From: Hemileia vastatrix
Lineage: Eukaryota; Basidiomycota; Pucciniomycetes; Pucciniales; Zaghouaniaceae
Assembly: GCA_030280995.1 (NCBI GenBank)
Contig: JASXTE010000012.1
Span: 7,139,001-7,203,000 of the forward strand
Length of the DNA: 64,000 nt
Direction of reading: 5' to 3'
Below, piece after piece: positions 35,190 through 46,349 of this stretch. The translations under genes were made by a program, and so were the position numbers. The notes under the pieces were generated by a model. It saw nothing but the letters and a program-made list of their open reading frames with translations, made no database searches and was not told the origin of the DNA. Position 1 is the stretch's first letter, and the number at the start of each line of letters is the position of its first letter.

Positions 35190-36366
35190 TGTCAGTATAG
35201 TCTAGTATATAAGTATGATATAATAGTGTTATTTTATGGTCCTACTACTTATTAATAAATGATTTAGTGATTAAACCTCAGGGGAAGACTAATAGAATAG
35301 TTATACTCAAATAAAACTCACAATACTTGGATTTAAATGCGTGCTAGTGGTGGAAAATAGAAGAATAAAATATAGTTATAGCTTTTATAAAGATAATATC
35401 AATTTATAAGGGCTTTATAATATATTTCTGAATACTAATAATTGTATTGTAGTGTTTGTTTGAAGTGTAGTAATTGAATGATGATAATAAACCGTCAAAT
35501 TCCCTTCTTACTTATACCCAAATCCACTGGAGTGCACAGACCTTCAATCCAGATGATGTCACTGCTATCCCCGGCAATTACAGCACTGTGAGGGCCCATC
35601 ACCTCCCCATGGCGTCCACTTCAAGCAGTTTCAACACCAAGACCTCCAGTAAGGACCCTCCATCACTATTAATAATAACACAGAGTCATACCATAAATAG
35701 AAAACCCAGATAAAAGCGGATACCATAAAGAAACAGGTAAAATAAATGATCAAAAAGAGATTTAATGAAACTAAAAGCATATAAAGGAAACAAATAAAAT
35801 GTCCAAGCCCCCAATAACATCCCCAAGCATCCACATTAACCCAAAAACATCTTTCCAACCCATAAATCCGTGAATAACCATCCAAGGAAGTAATTTTAGT
35901 TGTCCAAACTGGGTGTATGCGCCTGATATAGGTGTCTATGCTTCTGTAGGCGTTGTGAGTCCACTGATTTCGTCCATATGACCTAAAATAAGCAGAAAAA
36001 CAAAGGTTATAGGCTATTAAGGGGCTAAAACCCACTTATATACCTAAATATACATAATATACTGCATATTTCACTGAATATGAGATTTATGTATACATAT
36101 AAGCTTATGTATGTCAATAATTACTTCATATCACTTAAGATAAGTATATTATGACTCCATTAACACCTTAATAAGTATTATTAGGCCATGGATAAGCTAT
36201 TTAAACTATTATAAATTATATAATAGAATAATAATTATATATATATATAATAAAATAATATATATTATTATTTTAACCTTATTTTTAAGATATAAGCTTA
36301 ATCTAGTTAAGGTTATCTTATTTTAAGCATAAGAAATACTCAGTCCTAAGGATATTTAGGCTGACA
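35190..36366 (-). repeat. 3' LTR of G1
   Basis: Bounded by TGTCAG and CTGACA, a 6-bp inverted repeat. An internal 79-codon frame (35474-35713) is repeated in the other LTR and has no family features. Confidence 0.95.
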
Positions 36367-36485
36367 CTCCCTCACCCCAAAAAAAAACAATAAAAAAAAT
36401 GTTAAGACATTTTAATTAATCTTAAGGAATGAAATAATAAAATAAAAAAAATAATTTTTATAATACATATACTGAATGAACAGTA

Positions 36486-39400
36486 TTATTTAGATTTAAA
36501 TTTTTTCAAGAGATTTTTAAGATCAGAGATTTCATTTTCTGGAATCCACTGGTCATATTCACTTGAATTATTTTTAAATCTTAATAGATACTCAACTCCC
36601 TTTTCTTTAGTAAGGTGTCTCTTTTTAAGTATCTTTTCAATTTCTGCTTTTTCCACTATTTCTTCAGGTTGCTGTTTATGCCTTCCTGATCTTCTTGGAA
36701 AGAGAGCAGTATCATTAGAATGGTATGGTTTTATAAGAGAAATAGGAAATACTGGATGTTTTCTATCATAAGGTGCATATAGAATAACCTCAACAGCATT
36801 ATTACCAACCATCTTTTTAACTACAAATGGTCCAATGAATGGATCCTTCAATTTAACATTACCATTTAAATTGAAATGTAGCATTGAAATAAGGACTTCA
36901 TCACCCTCTTTGAACATTTGTTCTTTATGGGCTTTATCCCATCTTTTCTTTTCATACTCAAAAGCCTTATTTATACATTCTTGAGCATGTTTTCTGCATA
37001 ATTCCTGCATCTGAAGAAAAGATTTAGTACCTGGATGAATATCCAATCTAGGTAACTTATTAAGAGTTTTAGCAGGGGTATTAGGTACATAACCCAACCA
37101 TAACTCAAATGGCTTTTTGCCAGTGACAGAATGTACTGTACTATTATATGCAAATTCTAAACCTGGGATAAGGGTTACCCAATCATGTGTGAATTTGTCA
37201 TTGTCTTTAAAATTAAGACCAAAAGCACAGTATCTTCTTATCATATCTTCTAAGGTTTGTATCATTCTTTCTGCTAGCCCATCAGTTTGTGGATGGTGTG
37301 CTGTAGAAAGTTTTAATTGACACCCTGAAACATCCATAAGTGACGTCCAGAACTCAGAAGTAAATTTAGGATCTCTGTCAGAAACTATTGCTTTGGGGAA
37401 ACCTGCTGTATTTAACATTTGTGTCCACCATAAAAAAACTAAGTCCTTTGCAGAAACCTCTTTGTGGGTAGGAATAAATTTACACATCTTTGTAAATCTA
37501 TCTACAATTACCCAGCAGGAGTTATAACTCTTATGCCCTGCTATTGGAAAACCTGTTACAAAGTCCATGTTAATGATTTCCCATGGAGCTTTTGGTTGCT
37601 CAATTCGTTGTAATAAACCAGCTCTTTTTCCTGTTAATCTTTTAGATTTTTGACAAGAATCACATGTTTCAACATATTTCTGAACATCCTCAGACATGTT
37701 AATCCACCAAGCTGTGTTTTTTACTCTGGTTAATGTTTTATGGTAGTCAAAATGACCTGCCAATATATCATCATGACATATACTTAACATTAACTCCTTC
37801 ATTGAAGGGGGAATTACAATTACATTACTTAATTTTTTCCTGTAATATATAAAACCATCCTCAATGGAAAATTTTCCTTTCTCTAATGCCTCTTTATACT
37901 TAATTGGTAATGTTTTTATTAAAACATTCATTGAAGCATTAGATGGATCATTTAATATTGTAGTTAATTTACTTAAGTCAGGATCTGAATTATAATTATC
38001 AAGAATTGATTGCATAAATTCATCCTCAAGATCTACAATATAAATGCCATAAATGTTAATAATCTCTGACTCAGGAACATAAGCAGGATTATCATCATTA
38101 TTAGGCAGAGGTACTCTAGATAACAGATCTACATTAGAGTGCAAGGTTCCTGCTCTATGTGTAATAGTCATCCGTCCTCTGTATTCTTGTACAGCTAATT
38201 GCCATCTAAACATGTGTCTATTAGGAGTTTTCATGTTTAAGAGTGACTTAACTGCACTACAGTCAGTTATTAACTCAAATTTTTGGTCTTCAAGGTAATA
38301 ATGTAGCTTTTCAAGAGCCCATACTACTGCCAAACATTCAAGTTGAGTAGCACCATATTTCAATTCACCACTTCTCAGAGTACGTGAAATATAGCAGATT
38401 ACTACTTCTGACATTTTACCTTCAATAAGTTGTTTTTGATGCAAAGCAGCACCCAGTCCAATAAAACTTGCATCTGTATATAATACAAAAGGTAATTGGA
38501 AATCTGGTAATCCCAAGATAGGAGCTGTCATTAAACATTCTTTCAACTTATTAAAAGCTTGTTGTCTTTCATTATTCCAAATGAAAGCTTCTGATTTCTT
38601 TATCAGTGTGGTCAGTGGTGCAGCAATTGATTGGTAGTTTTTTATATATTGTCTATAATAACCACACATTCCAAGAAAAGATTGTACATCCTTCACATTT
38701 TGAGGAATGCCAATATTCTTTATTGCAGCCACTTTATTTTGGTCTACACATATTTGTAAGCCAGATACAATATGACCAAGCACTTTTAAAGATTCAAACC
38801 CAAATTTACATTTTTTCAATGCAAGGGTCATTTTTATTTCATCCATTTTCTGAAATACTTTCCTTAAATGGATTAAGTGTTCATCAAAAGTTTTAGAGAA
38901 CACTATGATGTCATCAATGTATACCATTAACCATCCCTCAATCATTTCATTATGGAATGTTATATCCATTAACTTCTGAAATACTGATGGAGCATTTTTT
39001 GGTCCAAATGGCATTCTGACATACTTATAAATTCCCATGTGTGTTGTTATCAACAAAAAGTTCTGTGAATTCTTTTCAACAGGAATTTGATGGTACCCTT
39101 TATTTCCATCTAGGCAACTTATATATTTAGCACCTTTAAGGGTAGCATGTATAGAGGCAATCCTTGGCAAGGGATAAATATCATCTACTGTAAATGTATT
39201 TAATGCTCTATAATCACCGCACAGTCTTGCTTTATCTTGTTCATAAGAAATCAGCACTGGTGATATTACACAATATTTTGGTGTAGTTTCAACCTTCTCA
39301 AGAATGTTCATTTTTAATAACATCTTAATATTATCCTCTATGTCTTTCCTCTTCATTGGTGAAGCAGGGTATGGTTTCTTTTTAAGACTAGCAGGAATAT

Positions 39401-42353
39401 TATCCATATCACAGGTTAAACTAATTTTCATTTCATGATCTTTTACAAGGCCAAGTTCATTTGTACCATGTACAAAAGCCATTGGAAAAGCTTTAATTAA
39501 TTCCAAAATATTATCTTTCTCAGTTTCACTTATCTGAGTGCCAAATGATGCTTTTGAAATTTCTGTTTCCAGAAGTTCCAACTCATTGGATTCTCTTCCT
39601 TTAGACGGGGAATTTGTTACTGACTCAATGTGTAAGACTGTGTTAAAAGAATTTATTTTAAATTTCCATTTACCATTCATGCCAATTGTAAAATTGTTAT
39701 TAGCAGGGTCTAATTTTACACCAAATTTAGTCAGAATATCATTTCCAATGATAAAACAGTTACTACAATTAGTATTATCCATTACTACAAAGTCACAAGT
39801 TACCCTTACATAACCATGTTGGTGTTTAAAGAAAACAGCAGCTTTGTATTTACCAATGGGGTGTAGTACTGATCCAAAACCTCTCCAATTTTTATTCTGA
39901 AGTGGTTCAAGCTTAAACTTATATTCACTATCAATTTTCTGTAATGTATTAGTGGAAACAACTGAACCAGCAGCTCCTGTGTCCAATACTATATTAACAT
40001 TTTCACCAGAAATGATAGCTGGAACCGTGATAGGTGTCATTCTAAAGTTATCAGCTTGTATATCCTTAATGATTTCAGCATCCTCAAAATTCATTAAAGA
40101 TTCATTTGAGTCCATATTTAATATTGGATTTTCAAAGATGGACAAATCATCTTCCAACATACAGACTTCATTTTCATCACCATATGAGATATTGCTGTCA
40201 TAATCACTTGATTCTTTACTTTTTTCAGTTTCAGTTTCAGATTCACGTTGATTTTCAACAATATTTATGTTTTTCTCACATTTGTGACCTTTGACCCAAG
40301 GTTTGTTACACTTATAACAAGTATTTGTTTCATACTTTTTAGGTACTACAGGTGCAGTAGGTTTTTTCTGCTTCTCCTGAAGTGTTTTTGAATTCTGAGT
40401 TTTTACAGGTTCAACATTTTGCTTATAAGTGGAATACCTTGATTCATACTTATGGTTTAATAATATTTCATTGCAAATATTAATAAAGTCAGAATATTCA
40501 GTAACATTTAATGTTCTAGCTACAACAATGTCTCTGACAGATATAGGTAATTTGTATATTATCTTATCTTTCCATAAGTTAAAATCCATATGAGGCTCAA
40601 TGGCTTTTAATATTTTGTTTAAATTCATTAAAAATACCATAGGTTTGTCACCATTCAACGGATTATACCTAGTCTTCTCATACAGTCTCTGCTGAGTAAG
40701 CCTGAATTTAGAACCTCCAAATTGTTTTTCAATAAGTTGTTTCCATTCAGCCCAAGAGTAGTCTCTACCCTCACCTAAGACAGCTTCAAACCATAATAAA
40801 GCAACATCCTTAAATAAAGAAATTAATTTTGATGTTATCTCTTCATCTGGTAACTTATATGAGAATTTTAAGTTGTCAATTCTTTGAATAAAATGTTGCC
40901 AATCAGAGCTGGCTTCCCCATCATAAGTTGGGTACTGATCTATTTTAGGCCAGTTCATCTGATTGGATTTTATCTCACTAATCTTAGGTAAATTCAACAA
41001 CTCATTTACTTTTGATAAATGGTCTTGTATTTCTTCCTGCACGGATTTGTGACTTACATTTTCAGATTTGACACTACCACCAGATGGTTTTAATTGTGGT
41101 GGTACAGGGAAGGAATGAGATTCACTTTTGCCAATGAAAGGATTATTATTATATTGATTATACTTATGATTATCCTTGTTCATCAGTAGATTGGCTGTTT
41201 CAATCTCAACTTTAGTTAATCTTTGTAGTAACTCAGAGGCACTTTGATTTGTCTGGGCAAAAGATAACTTTGTTCTTGATTCAGTTTTTAATAAGTGTGT
41301 TTCATATAATTTTTCTAACTCACAAAATTTGTTTGAAAGGTCATTATATTTATTACTTAATGAATCATATTTAAGAGTTAGAGACAAATGTTCTTTCTCT
41401 AATTCTTTATTACGTGTTGCTAATTGAGAAATGTTCAATGTTAAGGATGAAATTGTATCACTAGTGAGCTTAACTGTCTGTTCCTCACAATCAGTCATTC
41501 TATTCCACAATGCTGAAACAATTCTATGGACAGTTGGATTATTGTTAAAATATTCTATGTCCTCCTTTTCAATTCTCTCACTCTCCTGTGAAATTCTCAT
41601 CTCACTAGTAGGTGGTTGCAACTGAGTATTAACTGTATTATCATTGTATATAGTACTGTTATTATGGACAAAAGACAAGTCAGGTGTATCTACTCTAAAA
41701 CCTAAATTTCTTAAATCCTCCTCTATTTGTTGTACAGATTTAACATCAATAGAATTACCTATATTGTAATTATCAGTATTATGTCTAATCTGAGAGGGTA
41801 AGTTACTTACCAAGGGATGGTTGCCAGTCCTGATTTTTGGCGCTTTTTTCCCTTGTAAGGGTGAGCTGAGGAAGTCAGATGAGGGGGCGGATCCCTGTTG
41901 CAACTGTGGCTTGTCCACTGTTGGTGAAACCAGTCCCATTTCCATTTGTCTACCAGGATTTTCTCCTGGGAGTGAGTGGACCCTCCTTGGGTAGGGGGTT
42001 GCTGATTTGATTGACTGGGCTGGCCTCCCTTTAATTCTGCCATTGCCTGATTCATCTGCTGAAATCCTACCTTGCAATTGTTTTGCAACTGCTCTACCTC
42101 TTTGAACATGAGAGATTTTGATTCCTCTAGCTTCAGAACCTGTTTGGCCAGGTGGGACAGTTGATCCTGAAGAGGAGGAGACGTCTTTTTGATAGTTATC
42201 TTTTTTAAGAGGGCGTCCTTTTCCTCTATACTCATGCTTTCTGGCTGGGGGTACTGTTGTCCCTCCATGGTGATGTCCTGGAAAGTTTTTATTAGCTTTA
42301 GACCTGGTATTATAAGCAGGCTGTTCACTTACACTATCCTGGGGAGCACTCAT
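36486..42353 (-). CDS. Gag-Pol polyprotein of G1 (1955 aa)
   Basis: One frame from ATG at 42353. Residues 1-190 are basic and low-complexity. A coiled-coil-rich stretch at about 285-395 and the capsid-like core at about 470-640 follow. Zinc knuckle C679, C682, H690, C692. Retropepsin DTG at 791-793. RT with LCGDYRALN at about 1044 and YIDD at 1145-1148. RNase H D1294, E1339, D1364. Integrase zinc site H1527, H1534, C1564, C1567 and catalytic D1597, D1659, E1695. C-terminal chromodomain at about 1898-1945. All catalytic residues are present, so the protein could support reverse transcription and integration. Gag and Pol in one frame fits chromoviruses. A second open frame overlaps the first 180 codons (see the separate entry). 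Confidence 0.96.
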   Translation of the reverse strand: MSAPQDSVSEQPAYNTRSKANKNFPGHHHGGTTVPPARKHEYRGKGRPLKKDNYQKDVSSSSGSTVPPGQTGSEARGIKISHVQRGRAVAKQLQGRISADESGNGRIKGRPAQSIKSATPYPRRVHSLPGENPGRQMEMGLVSPTVDKPQLQQGSAPSSDFLSSPLQGKKAPKIRTGNHPLVSNLPSQIRHNTDNYNIGNSIDVKSVQQIEEDLRNLGFRVDTPDLSFVHNNSTIYNDNTVNTQLQPPTSEMRISQESERIEKEDIEYFNNNPTVHRIVSALWNRMTDCEEQTVKLTSDTISSLTLNISQLATRNKELEKEHLSLTLKYDSLSNKYNDLSNKFCELEKLYETHLLKTESRTKLSFAQTNQSASELLQRLTKVEIETANLLMNKDNHKYNQYNNNPFIGKSESHSFPVPPQLKPSGGSVKSENVSHKSVQEEIQDHLSKVNELLNLPKISEIKSNQMNWPKIDQYPTYDGEASSDWQHFIQRIDNLKFSYKLPDEEITSKLISLFKDVALLWFEAVLGEGRDYSWAEWKQLIEKQFGGSKFRLTQQRLYEKTRYNPLNGDKPMVFLMNLNKILKAIEPHMDFNLWKDKIIYKLPISVRDIVVARTLNVTEYSDFINICNEILLNHKYESRYSTYKQNVEPVKTQNSKTLQEKQKKPTAPVVPKKYETNTCYKCNKPWVKGHKCEKNINIVENQRESETETEKSKESSDYDSNISYGDENEVCMLEDDLSIFENPILNMDSNESLMNFEDAEIIKDIQADNFRMTPITVPAIISGENVNIVLDTGAAGSVVSTNTLQKIDSEYKFKLEPLQNKNWRGFGSVLHPIGKYKAAVFFKHQHGYVRVTCDFVVMDNTNCSNCFIIGNDILTKFGVKLDPANNNFTIGMNGKWKFKINSFNTVLHIESVTNSPSKGRESNELELLETEISKASFGTQISETEKDNILELIKAFPMAFVHGTNELGLVKDHEMKISLTCDMDNIPASLKKKPYPASPMKRKDIEDNIKMLLKMNILEKVETTPKYCVISPVLISYEQDKARLCGDYRALNTFTVDDIYPLPRIASIHATLKGAKYISCLDGNKGYHQIPVEKNSQNFLLITTHMGIYKYVRMPFGPKNAPSVFQKLMDITFHNEMIEGWLMVYIDDIIVFSKTFDEHLIHLRKVFQKMDEIKMTLALKKCKFGFESLKVLGHIVSGLQICVDQNKVAAIKNIGIPQNVKDVQSFLGMCGYYRQYIKNYQSIAAPLTTLIKKSEAFIWNNERQQAFNKLKECLMTAPILGLPDFQLPFVLYTDASFIGLGAALHQKQLIEGKMSEVVICYISRTLRSGELKYGATQLECLAVVWALEKLHYYLEDQKFELITDCSAVKSLLNMKTPNRHMFRWQLAVQEYRGRMTITHRAGTLHSNVDLLSRVPLPNNDDNPAYVPESEIINIYGIYIVDLEDEFMQSILDNYNSDPDLSKLTTILNDPSNASMNVLIKTLPIKYKEALEKGKFSIEDGFIYYRKKLSNVIVIPPSMKELMLSICHDDILAGHFDYHKTLTRVKNTAWWINMSEDVQKYVETCDSCQKSKRLTGKRAGLLQRIEQPKAPWEIINMDFVTGFPIAGHKSYNSCWVIVDRFTKMCKFIPTHKEVSAKDLVFLWWTQMLNTAGFPKAIVSDRDPKFTSEFWTSLMDVSGCQLKLSTAHHPQTDGLAERMIQTLEDMIRRYCAFGLNFKDNDKFTHDWVTLIPGLEFAYNSTVHSVTGKKPFELWLGYVPNTPAKTLNKLPRLDIHPGTKSFLQMQELCRKHAQECINKAFEYEKKRWDKAHKEQMFKEGDEVLISMLHFNLNGNVKLKDPFIGPFVVKKMVGNNAVEVILYAPYDRKHPVFPISLIKPYHSNDTALFPRRSGRHKQQPEEIVEKAEIEKILKKRHLTKEKGVEYLLRFKNNSSEYDQWIPENEISDLKNLLKKFKSK
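41807..42328 (-). CDS. Overlapping open frame in the 5' end of G1 gag (173 codons)
   Basis: This frame is offset by one base from Gag-Pol residues 9-182. From an internal ATG it reads MEGQQYPQPESMSIEEKDAL, then LSHLAKQVLKLEESKSLMF with KEVEQLQNNCKVGFQQMNQA, a plausible amphipathic coiled coil, then a Gln/Pro/Ser-rich tail. Its composition looks more like a structured protein than the basic low-complexity Gag-Pol sequence in the same DNA. It might be a separate small protein, an alternative Gag start joined by frameshifting, or a relic of an older Gag frame. No ribosome or frameshift signal was recognised. It may also be a chance overlap. Confidence 0.35.
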   Translation of the reverse strand: MNSLLIIPGLKLIKTFQDITMEGQQYPQPESMSIEEKDALLKKITIKKTSPPLQDQLSHLAKQVLKLEESKSLMFKEVEQLQNNCKVGFQQMNQAMAELKGGQPSQSNQQPPTQGGSTHSQEKILVDKWKWDWFHQQWTSHSCNRDPPPHLTSSAHPYKGKKRQKSGLATIPW

Positions 42354-42864
42354 ATTGTTCAGAATAAAAATATTTTACGTCTACAAAAGGAAAAAACTCT
42401 GTGGAATTAGTAGACAAATAATATTAGTAATTATATTACTAATAAAAAAGCAATGGAGCTTACCCTGAATTTATATCTTTATTTATTTAAATAAAATATA
42501 AGAAAAATTCAAAAAAATCTGTTAAATATATAATAATAAGTTTAACTAGACCTCTATAAGGGTGAATAATTAGCTTACCAAGATTTAGCCAAATACCAAT
42601 TTTATTGGGTGTTATATTGGTGTCCAAATACCAAGTGAAATTGGGTTTATATTGGGTACAGTTACTACTGTAAATATCTAATTTTTATGATAAAAAATTA
42701 GTACAATTATTATAAGGGCTCTTTTCCGCAATCAATGAGTTATGATGACCCACTAATATGCAGCAGACCCAAATATTTGGTTAATTTTGAGTTGTACTAA
42801 GGTAAAAATCACGTCCCAAGGCTTATACTAAATAATAAGTAAAATATAAGGAAAGACCCCCAAT
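42354..42864. other. 5' untranslated leader of G1
   Basis: About 510 bp between the 5' LTR and the Gag-Pol start on the minus strand, AT-rich and without a frame. The primer-binding site is expected beside 42864. Confidence 0.6.
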
Positions 42865-44041
42865 TGTCAGTATAGTCTAGTATATAAGTATGATATAATA
42901 GTGTTATTTTATGGTCCTACTACTTATTAATAAATGATTTAGTGATTAAACCTCAGGGGAAGACTAATAGAATAGTTATACTTAAATAAAACTCACAATA
43001 CTTGGATTTAAATGCGTGCTAGTGGTGGAAAATAGAAGAATAAAATATAGTTATAGCTTTTATAAAGATAATATCAATTTATAAGGGCTTTATAATATAT
43101 TTCTGAATACTAATAATTGTATTGTAGTGTTTGTTTGAAGTGTAGTAATTGAATGATGATAATAAACCGTCAAATTCCCTTCTTACTTATACCCAAATCC
43201 ACTGGAGTGCACAGACCTTCAATCCAGATGATGTCACTGCTATCCCCGGAAATTACAGCACTGTGAGGGCCCATCACCTCCCCATGGCGTCCACTTCAAG
43301 CAGTTTCAACACCCAGACCTCCAGTAAGGACCCTCCATCACTATTAATAATAACACAGAGTCATACCATAAATAGAAAACCCAGATAAAAGCGGATACCA
43401 TAAAGAAACAGGTAAAATAAATGATCAAAAAGAGATTTAATGAAACTAAAAGCATATAAAGGAAACAAATAAAATGTCCAAGCCCCCAATAACATCCCCA
43501 AGCATCCACATTAACCCAAAAACATCTTTCCAACCCATAAATCCGTGAATAACCATCCAAGGAAGTAATTTTAGTTGTCCAAACTGGGTGTATGCGCCTG
43601 ATATAGGTGTCTATGCTTCTGTAGGCGTTGTGAGTCCACTGATTTCATCCATATGACCTAAAATAAGCAGAAAAACAAAGGTTATAGGCTATTAAGGGGC
43701 TAAAACCCACTTATATACCTAAATATACATAATATACTGCATATTTCACTGAATATGAGATTTATGTATACATATAAGCTTATGTATGTCAATAATTACT
43801 TCATATCACTTAAGATAAGTATATTATGACTCCATTAACACCTTAATAAGTATTATTAGGCCATGGATAAGCTATTTAAACTATTATAAATTATATAATA
43901 GAATAATAATTATATATATATATAATAAAATAATATATATTATTATTTTAACCTTATTTTTAAGATATAAGCTTAATCTAGTTAAGTTTATCTTATTTTA
44001 AGCATAAGAAATACTCAGTCCTAAGGATATTTAGGCTGACA
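42865..44041 (-). repeat. 5' LTR of G1
   Basis: Same limits and length as the left LTR. Differences seen include C/A near 35574 against 43250 and G/A in TTTCRTCCATATG. Confidence 0.95.
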
Positions 44042-44096
44042 AAACCAGTATATAGAAAAGCACTTAATTTCCAGTACATAGGGTTTCCCCTGTGTA

Positions 44097-44481
44097 CTGT
44101 GCATGTAAAGATGAGTCCCTAAGGATTAAATAAAGAAAAAGCTTAAGGTATGGGCATGTGTGTATCTTATTCTGACTAATAAAGTTAACGGTGTTGATGT
44201 AACAAATAGGGGGTTTCAAACATTACCATATACACCATTCAAGAAAGCCTTAAAAAAGGTACCAAGTAAGTCATTTTTTATTCAAATTACACCCCCCATT
44301 AGCTGATATACTTCAACAGCATGATTTTCCCTACACATGCCATCTGATGGGTACATCCAAGTTTCTCAAGCGCTTCTTTCCCTTAACTTGATTAGTCAGG
44401 ATTCGATACACATATGCCCATACCTTAAAATTTTTCTTCACCTAATCCTTAAGGGTAAATTTATATATGCATAGTACCTTG
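44097..44481. repeat. Imperfect inverted repeat (hairpin) around a TIR
   Basis: Arm 44097-44190 (CCCTAAGGATTAAATAAAG, AAGGTATGGGCATGTGTGTAT, CTGACTAAT) matches the reverse of 44381-44481. The left end of the TIR element at 44208 lies in the loop. Confidence 0.7.
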
Positions 44482-44594
44482 TGTATAAAGTCTTAAGCCC
44501 CCATAACATCATACTCAAACCCTTACTTCCTGCCACCCTTGATTACTCTCCAGTGAAAAGTAGAGATCAAGTTTCACATATTTTTTTTGTTTAG

Positions 44595-44903
44595 ACCAAC
44601 ATCGCATTGGTTCAAGACAAGTCATTTGTTAAGAGGGTTGATGCATACAAAGAGAATGAGGACTTATTTTTTGAACATTTTGAAAGAGCCTTTAGCACCT
44701 TGCTTGAGTTGGGAGTCAAGAGAGAGAAGCATGGTCCACACAATTTAGCAGCAAAGAAGAGCAACAGAGTAGTAGCACCTAGAGGAAAGGAAGATAAACT
44801 GGCTAAAGGAGGGAAGAGACTAATGAGAAAATATCTCTCAATGATGATCCTTCCAAGTTGTAAAAAATGGGTTTCTGTACATTTTATTCCAGAAAGATGT
44901 TGA
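44595..44903 (+). pseudogene. CCP1: Cytochrome c peroxidase, captured terminal exon
   Basis: It follows a polypyrimidine run and a TTTAG acceptor (44581-44594) and runs TNIALVQDKSFVKRVDAYKE, DLFFEHFERAFSTLLELGVK, then a basic tail to a stop at 44903. The first 45 codons match the extreme C-terminal helices of fungal cytochrome c peroxidase, a mitochondrial haem enzyme that reduces hydrogen peroxide with electrons from cytochrome c. The haem-binding His, distal His and catalytic Trp lie in missing upstream exons. No start and no other exon were found nearby. The tail after LGVKREK is longer than in most relatives and may be read-through. It lies inside a TIR-bounded block, so I read it as a captured fragment. 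Confidence 0.75.
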
Positions 44904-46349
44904 ATTTTTTTAAATTTTTGATTTTATGAATGACCGTTGGAATAAAAGATTTTTTGAAATAAATACATGATCTGTAGAAGGGGATACATTTAATTAGCAC
45001 AGAAACAGGAAGCCTTAAATTTTTAGATGAAGAAGATTTTAGTGACTTTCATTGAGAAATCTTTAAGGAAACTCATATTAACAGTTGGATCCCTTTCCAT
45101 ACTCATGTTTCATTCATAGCCTCTCCATTACATAACTATAAACACCACTACTAGTGCCAGATACTTAGTCCTGCCTTGTTGGTAACTTTATTTCATATAC
45201 AGCCTTAAAAAAATTTGCAGTGTTTTGAAATCCTCATGTTACAGCTATTTTAAAAACATGATGCACACAATTTTCCACTTCACTGTGTCACTGGACAGTC
45301 TACACACAAGGTCGTGGGTGTTCTTGAGTAAGTGATATTGGCAAAGATGATTGAGGACACCTTTGGAGCACAGAGGAATACTTTGAGGGAGTTGTTCAAA
45401 GATAAGTCAAAGATAAATTAATATTGCTTCAAGATAAGTTCAAGGTGAATAATAATGTAATTTACAATAAAACTAAATATTCTGGCTAATCTCACAAAGG
45501 GTTAGAACTTAACAACCAAAAAGGATTTAGTGACTTTTGAGATTTTAAATGAAACTGATTATTAAGAAAGGTAGGAAACAATAATAGCTTTATATAAATT
45601 TAACTACTATCACAATGATATTATAATTTAAATCTAAGGAATGTTGAACCAAATCAACCCAATTTTATAGACAACCCCACCTTGCTTTGACCCCTTTTAT
45701 AAACCACCCTTAATTTATCACTGACCCTCCAATATAACCCACAGATCCTTTAAACTTACTCCTATTTGTACTCACAGACACAAAATAACCCAACATTGAA
45801 AATATATCATCACTCCTAGCACTAATACATCATGCATTTGCTTAAGGCTGAAAAGTATAAGCAGATGATTGACTAATTTAGATCTAAATTTTAGATAGCT
45901 TGGTTGCTAGCACGGCCAAATTAAGACACACAAAGGGAAAAAGAAGTTGCTATGTAAATGTTGCTCTCTAAGCTTTGAGCCTGGATTAAAAGATTGACTT
46001 TTGGTTTGAGTGTCACAAGGTGCGTGGCACACTGCAACAAATGTTTGTTTTGTCTTGGGTGCAACTTAAGTGCAAAAAAAACCTAACAAAGATTTAGTGA
46101 GATAAGACAAACTAAAATAGAAAAAAGAATAAAAAATGGGCTTAATAAGGTGATGATAAAAGAAAAGAAATGGAAAAACTTACAGTGATGATGAATATAT
46201 ATAAATTTGAGCGGGAGTCCAGGATGATGTGGGGTTGGGGGAAAAGGGGTTTGATGGGTGGTGGATTTCAGGAATGTGTGTATTGGCAGGCTGAATTGGG
46301 GTTGGGTTTATGGTGCAAGAATAGGAAGTATTTGACCAAATTTTTGACA
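44904..46349. other. No gene seen
   Basis: AT-rich interior of the TIR-bounded block. The plus and minus frames at 46170-46421 overlap each other and look random. Confidence 0.5.

Larger units (their letters stand above)
35190..44041 (-). mobile_element. Complete chromodomain Ty3/Gypsy retrotransposon G1
   Basis: Two 1177-bp LTRs (35190-36366 and 42865-44041) enclose one uninterrupted Gag-Pol on the minus strand. By eye the LTRs differ at about five positions, so the insertion is recent. A polypurine run (GGGGTGAGGGAG on the minus strand, 36367-36378) touches the 3' LTR, and a TTGGGGGTCTTT sequence follows the 5' LTR as candidate primer-binding site. The flanks TAAAA and AAACC do not form a target duplication. 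This is the element in the window most likely to be competent. Confidence 0.95.

Noticed and set aside
35474..35713. 79-codon frame repeated at 43149-43388
   Set aside because: It lies within the G1 LTR and is identical only because the LTRs are; no domain, and its ATG is followed by LTR regulatory DNA.
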